Origin: UBA2589 sp965223235
GTDB lineage: Bacteria; Gemmatimonadota; Gemmatimonadetes; Longimicrobiales; Gaopeijiaceae
NCBI GenBank assembly: GCA_965223235.1
Contig: CBDCVV010000021.1
Location: 248,001-312,000, forward strand
Direction: 5' to 3'
Length of the DNA stretch: 64,000 bases
Each line of letters opens with the position of its first letter. Positions within the stretch are counted from its first letter, which is position 1. The notes beneath the pieces are model-generated. The model worked only from the letters and a program-made list of their open reading frames with translations, ran no database searches and had not been told where the DNA came from. Positions 62,116 through 64,000 of the stretch are shown one piece after another. Both the position numbers and the translations under genes were made by a program.

Positions 62116-62215
62116 CACAAAGAGGCCGCCGGGGTTGCCGGCCTATGCACGGGCTCGGAGATTCGGCGTCCTGATCGTTCTGTACGCTAGGGCGCACGCC
62201 GCGCCAGGAGGCACG

Positions 62216-62926
62216 ATGAAGACGAGGATTCTTACCGCGCTCGCGCTGATGACCGCAATTTCGGCGGCACCGACCGTCGCCCAAGACACGAAGATGAGCT
62301 TCTTCATCACGAGCGTAGGATCCGGCAATGGCGCCGACCTCGGCGGCCTTCGTGGCGCGGATCAACACTGCCAAGACCTCGCCTACGGCGTCGGCTTCGG
62401 CGACTTGGAGTGGCGCGCATACCTGAGCACGGTATCGATGGGCGGCGACGCCGCGGTGAACGCACGTGACCGCATCGGTGAGGGCCCGTGGTACAACCAC
62501 GCCGGCGACATGATCGCGAGCGATGTGGACGACCTCCACTCCGACAACGCGAATCTCACGAAGGAGTCGATCCTCACCGAGAAGGGGTCGATGGTGAACG
62601 GACGCGGTGACGACCCGAACCAGCACGACATCATCACTGGTTCGAACCTCGACGGGACGTCGTACTCGACGGATTCCCCGATCGACATGCGCGACGGAAC
62701 TTCTGTCGCGTACACGGCGTGCGACAACTGGACGAGTGGCGGGGCCGGGAGCACCCGCGTCGGCCACCACGATCGCCAGGGCGGCGGAGAAAATCCGACG
62801 TCATGGAACTCCGCACACAACTCGCGTGGATGCAGCCAGGCGAACCTGCAGGGCACGGGCGGGAACGGCTACTTTTTCTGCTTCGCGATCGACGCGAATC
62901 AGCAGGACGCGATGCGTCCCGAGTAA
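62216..62926 (+). CDS. Secreted lectin/endostatin-like protein (DUF1554-like)
   Basis: 236 residues with a signal peptide (MKTRILTALALMTAISAAPTVAQ) and one compact domain: GADLGGLRGADQHCQDLAYG, WRAYLSTV, VNARDRIGEGPWYN, TACDNWTSGG and a final GYFFCFAID. This matches the C-type-lectin/endostatin-like fold of bacterial DUF1554 proteins; some Leptospira members bind host proteins, but that role should not be transferred. Four cysteines likely form disulfides. AGGAGG lies 5 bases before the ATG. Confidence 0.75.
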   Translation: MKTRILTALALMTAISAAPTVAQDTKMSFFITSVGSGNGADLGGLRGADQHCQDLAYGVGFGDLEWRAYLSTVSMGGDAAVNARDRIGEGPWYNHAGDMIASDVDDLHSDNANLTKESILTEKGSMVNGRGDDPNQHDIITGSNLDGTSYSTDSPIDMRDGTSVAYTACDNWTSGGAGSTRVGHHDRQGGGENPTSWNSAHNSRGCSQANLQGTGGNGYFFCFAIDANQQDAMRPE

Positions 62927-62962
62927 ACGAGCCGGGCGGCGCTGCCGCCGAAGGATCTGACG

Positions 62963-64000
62963 TTGAATAGAAGGTCGTCATGGATCGGGGCCCTCGTCGC
63001 GGGGGCCCCGATTGCATTCGGGTGTGCCGCGGCCCAAGAGGCCGACCCCCAGGAGGCGAATCAGGTGACCACCCATGGCATTACGGCCGTGCAAGGCCTC
63101 GAGATCGGACACCACACGCTTTCCGAGCGCGCCACCGGATGCACCGTCGTGATCGCGCGCGATGGGGCGGTCGGGGGGGTCGACGTGCGGGGCGGATCGC
63201 CCGGGACACGCGAGATCGCGCTCCTCGACCCGGTGAACCGAATCAACGAGGTGTACGCCATCGTGCTCTCAGGGGGCTCGGCATTCGGTCTCTCCACCGC
63301 CGACGGAGTCATGAGCTACCTCGACGAGCAGAACGTCGGGTACGGGGCGAGTGGTGGCAGAAAGATCGTGCCGATCGTCGCGGGGGCGATTCTCTACGAC
63401 CTAGGTCTGGAGGCCGATGACGAGAAGGTGCGCCCCGGTCCTGAGTGCGGTTATGCGGCCGCGGCGGCGGCTTCGACGGCGGCTCCTGCCGAGGGGTCGG
63501 TGGGAGCGGGCGCAGGCGCGACAGTCGGCAAGATGCGGGGGATGGAGTTCGCGACGAAGGGTGGCTTCGGAACCGCTTCGATCACGCTCGAGAGCGGGCT
63601 CACAGTTGCCGCAGCGGTGGCGGTGAACGCGGTCGGCGACATTGTCGACCCGGCGACCGGCCAGGTCGTCGCGGGGGCACGCACGCCGGATGGCACCGGG
63701 TGGATCGATATGCGCCGTGTGCTGCGGGGCGAGGTGCCCGAGCCCGGGGACGCCGGCTCCGATGAGCCCGACCCGGCAGCGGAAGCCGGCGGAAACACGA
63801 CGATCGGGATCGTCGCGACGAACGCCGTGCTCACGAAGCCCGAAGCGACGAAGATGGCGCAGATGGCGCAGGACGGGCTCGGCCGAGCCATCTATCCCGC
63901 GCACACCCCCGGAGATGGAGACACGGTCTTCTCGCTTGCGACCGGAGTGTGGGATGGGGAAGCGAACACCTTCGTGATCGGGGCGCTCGCCGCCGACGTC
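62963..64000 (+). CDS. P1 family peptidase (DmpA/S58 type), lipoprotein, C-terminus outside window
   Basis: An N-terminal-nucleophile aminopeptidase group that self-cleaves to become active. Visible are GITAVQGLEIGHHT, the block VYAIVLSGGSAFGLSTADGVM and the likely self-cleavage region GGNTTIGIVATNAV (about 275-288), so 346 codons are present and only the end is missing. The start is read as TTG 62963 (NRRSSWIGALVAGAPIAFGC), giving a lipoprotein signal, with AAGGA 8 bases upstream. A GTG at 63065 would give a cytosolic form. Family members process beta-peptides or D-amino peptides. Confidence 0.88.
   Translation, partial: MNRRSSWIGALVAGAPIAFGCAAAQEADPQEANQVTTHGITAVQGLEIGHHTLSERATGCTVVIARDGAVGGVDVRGGSPGTREIALLDPVNRINEVYAIVLSGGSAFGLSTADGVMSYLDEQNVGYGASGGRKIVPIVAGAILYDLGLEADDEKVRPGPECGYAAAAAASTAAPAEGSVGAGAGATVGKMRGMEFATKGGFGTASITLESGLTVAAAVAVNAVGDIVDPATGQVVAGARTPDGTGWIDMRRVLRGEVPEPGDAGSDEPDPAAEAGGNTTIGIVATNAVLTKPEATKMAQMAQDGLGRAIYPAHTPGDGDTVFSLATGVWDGEANTFVIGALAADV

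Noticed and set aside
62935..62949. GGCGGC/GCCGCC hairpin after the lectin-like gene as terminator
   Set aside because: Only a 6-bp stem, no T-run, and it sits just before the next gene's ribosome-binding site.

Overview
The window is 64 kb of high-GC bacterial chromosome with dense coding, many GTG/TTG starts and many 4-base ATGA/GTGA start-stop overlaps. Gene content points to Gemmatimonadota or a close relative. This is inferred from the repertoire, not from a marker gene: several exported six-bladed beta-propeller proteins, MacB-like permeases next to a PadR regulator, LolA-like plus beta-barrel export operons, monomeric isocitrate dehydrogenase, and a dnaB-udg-coaBC-rpoZ-gmk-yicC order. 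No rRNA, tRNA, CRISPR array, prophage or intact insertion sequence was seen.

Left block (1-11.9 kb, all minus strand): monomeric isocitrate dehydrogenase, a glutamate-cysteine-ligase-like carboxylate-amine ligase, leucyl aminopeptidase, an outer-membrane receptor-like protein, YicC, guanylate kinase, RNA polymerase omega, CoaBC, family 4 uracil-DNA glycosylase and the N-terminal part of DnaB. This is a housekeeping run with several coupled starts. Facing it at 12.1 kb is a CbiX-like chelatase lipoprotein with a Fur-type palindrome just upstream of its start.

13-20.8 kb is a minus-strand stretch of exported and accessory proteins: two beta-propellers, small lipoproteins, a serine hydrolase, a TauD-type dioxygenase and membrane proteins. 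20.8-28.4 kb looks like a decay zone. It holds a PadR regulator with a frameshifted MacB-like permease, a second permease broken by a 59-bp tandem duplication and a nonsense codon, an antitoxin stopped at codon 2, one intact antitoxin/PIN-toxin pair, and an in-frame chimera of an antitoxin start with the end of a HAD hydrolase.

28.4-35.1 kb holds a TonB-like hypothetical protein, an alpha/beta hydrolase, a coupled imuB-DUF6504-recX operon preceded by four TTCGG repeats spaced 11-12 bp, a spondin-domain lipoprotein with a strong terminator, and a TVP38/DedA-type membrane protein. 35.3-40.5 kb is a tightly coupled five-gene operon (LolA-like periplasmic protein, two FtsX/LolC-type permeases, an ATPase and an outer-membrane barrel) that looks like a complete trans-envelope transport machine.

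40.6-64 kb contains a 52-aa basic Pro-rich protein, a 7-TM protein, a NarX/NarL-type two-component system directly upstream of a TonB-dependent receptor, a PLP aminotransferase, a transketolase-family enzyme, a membrane protein, phosphoenolpyruvate synthase, a DUF1854/ABC-exporter pair of the type associated with cyanophycin metabolism, an M28 peptidase lipoprotein, a PhoD-like phosphatase, a secreted lectin/endostatin-like protein, and the start of a P1-family (DmpA-type) peptidase that runs off the right edge.
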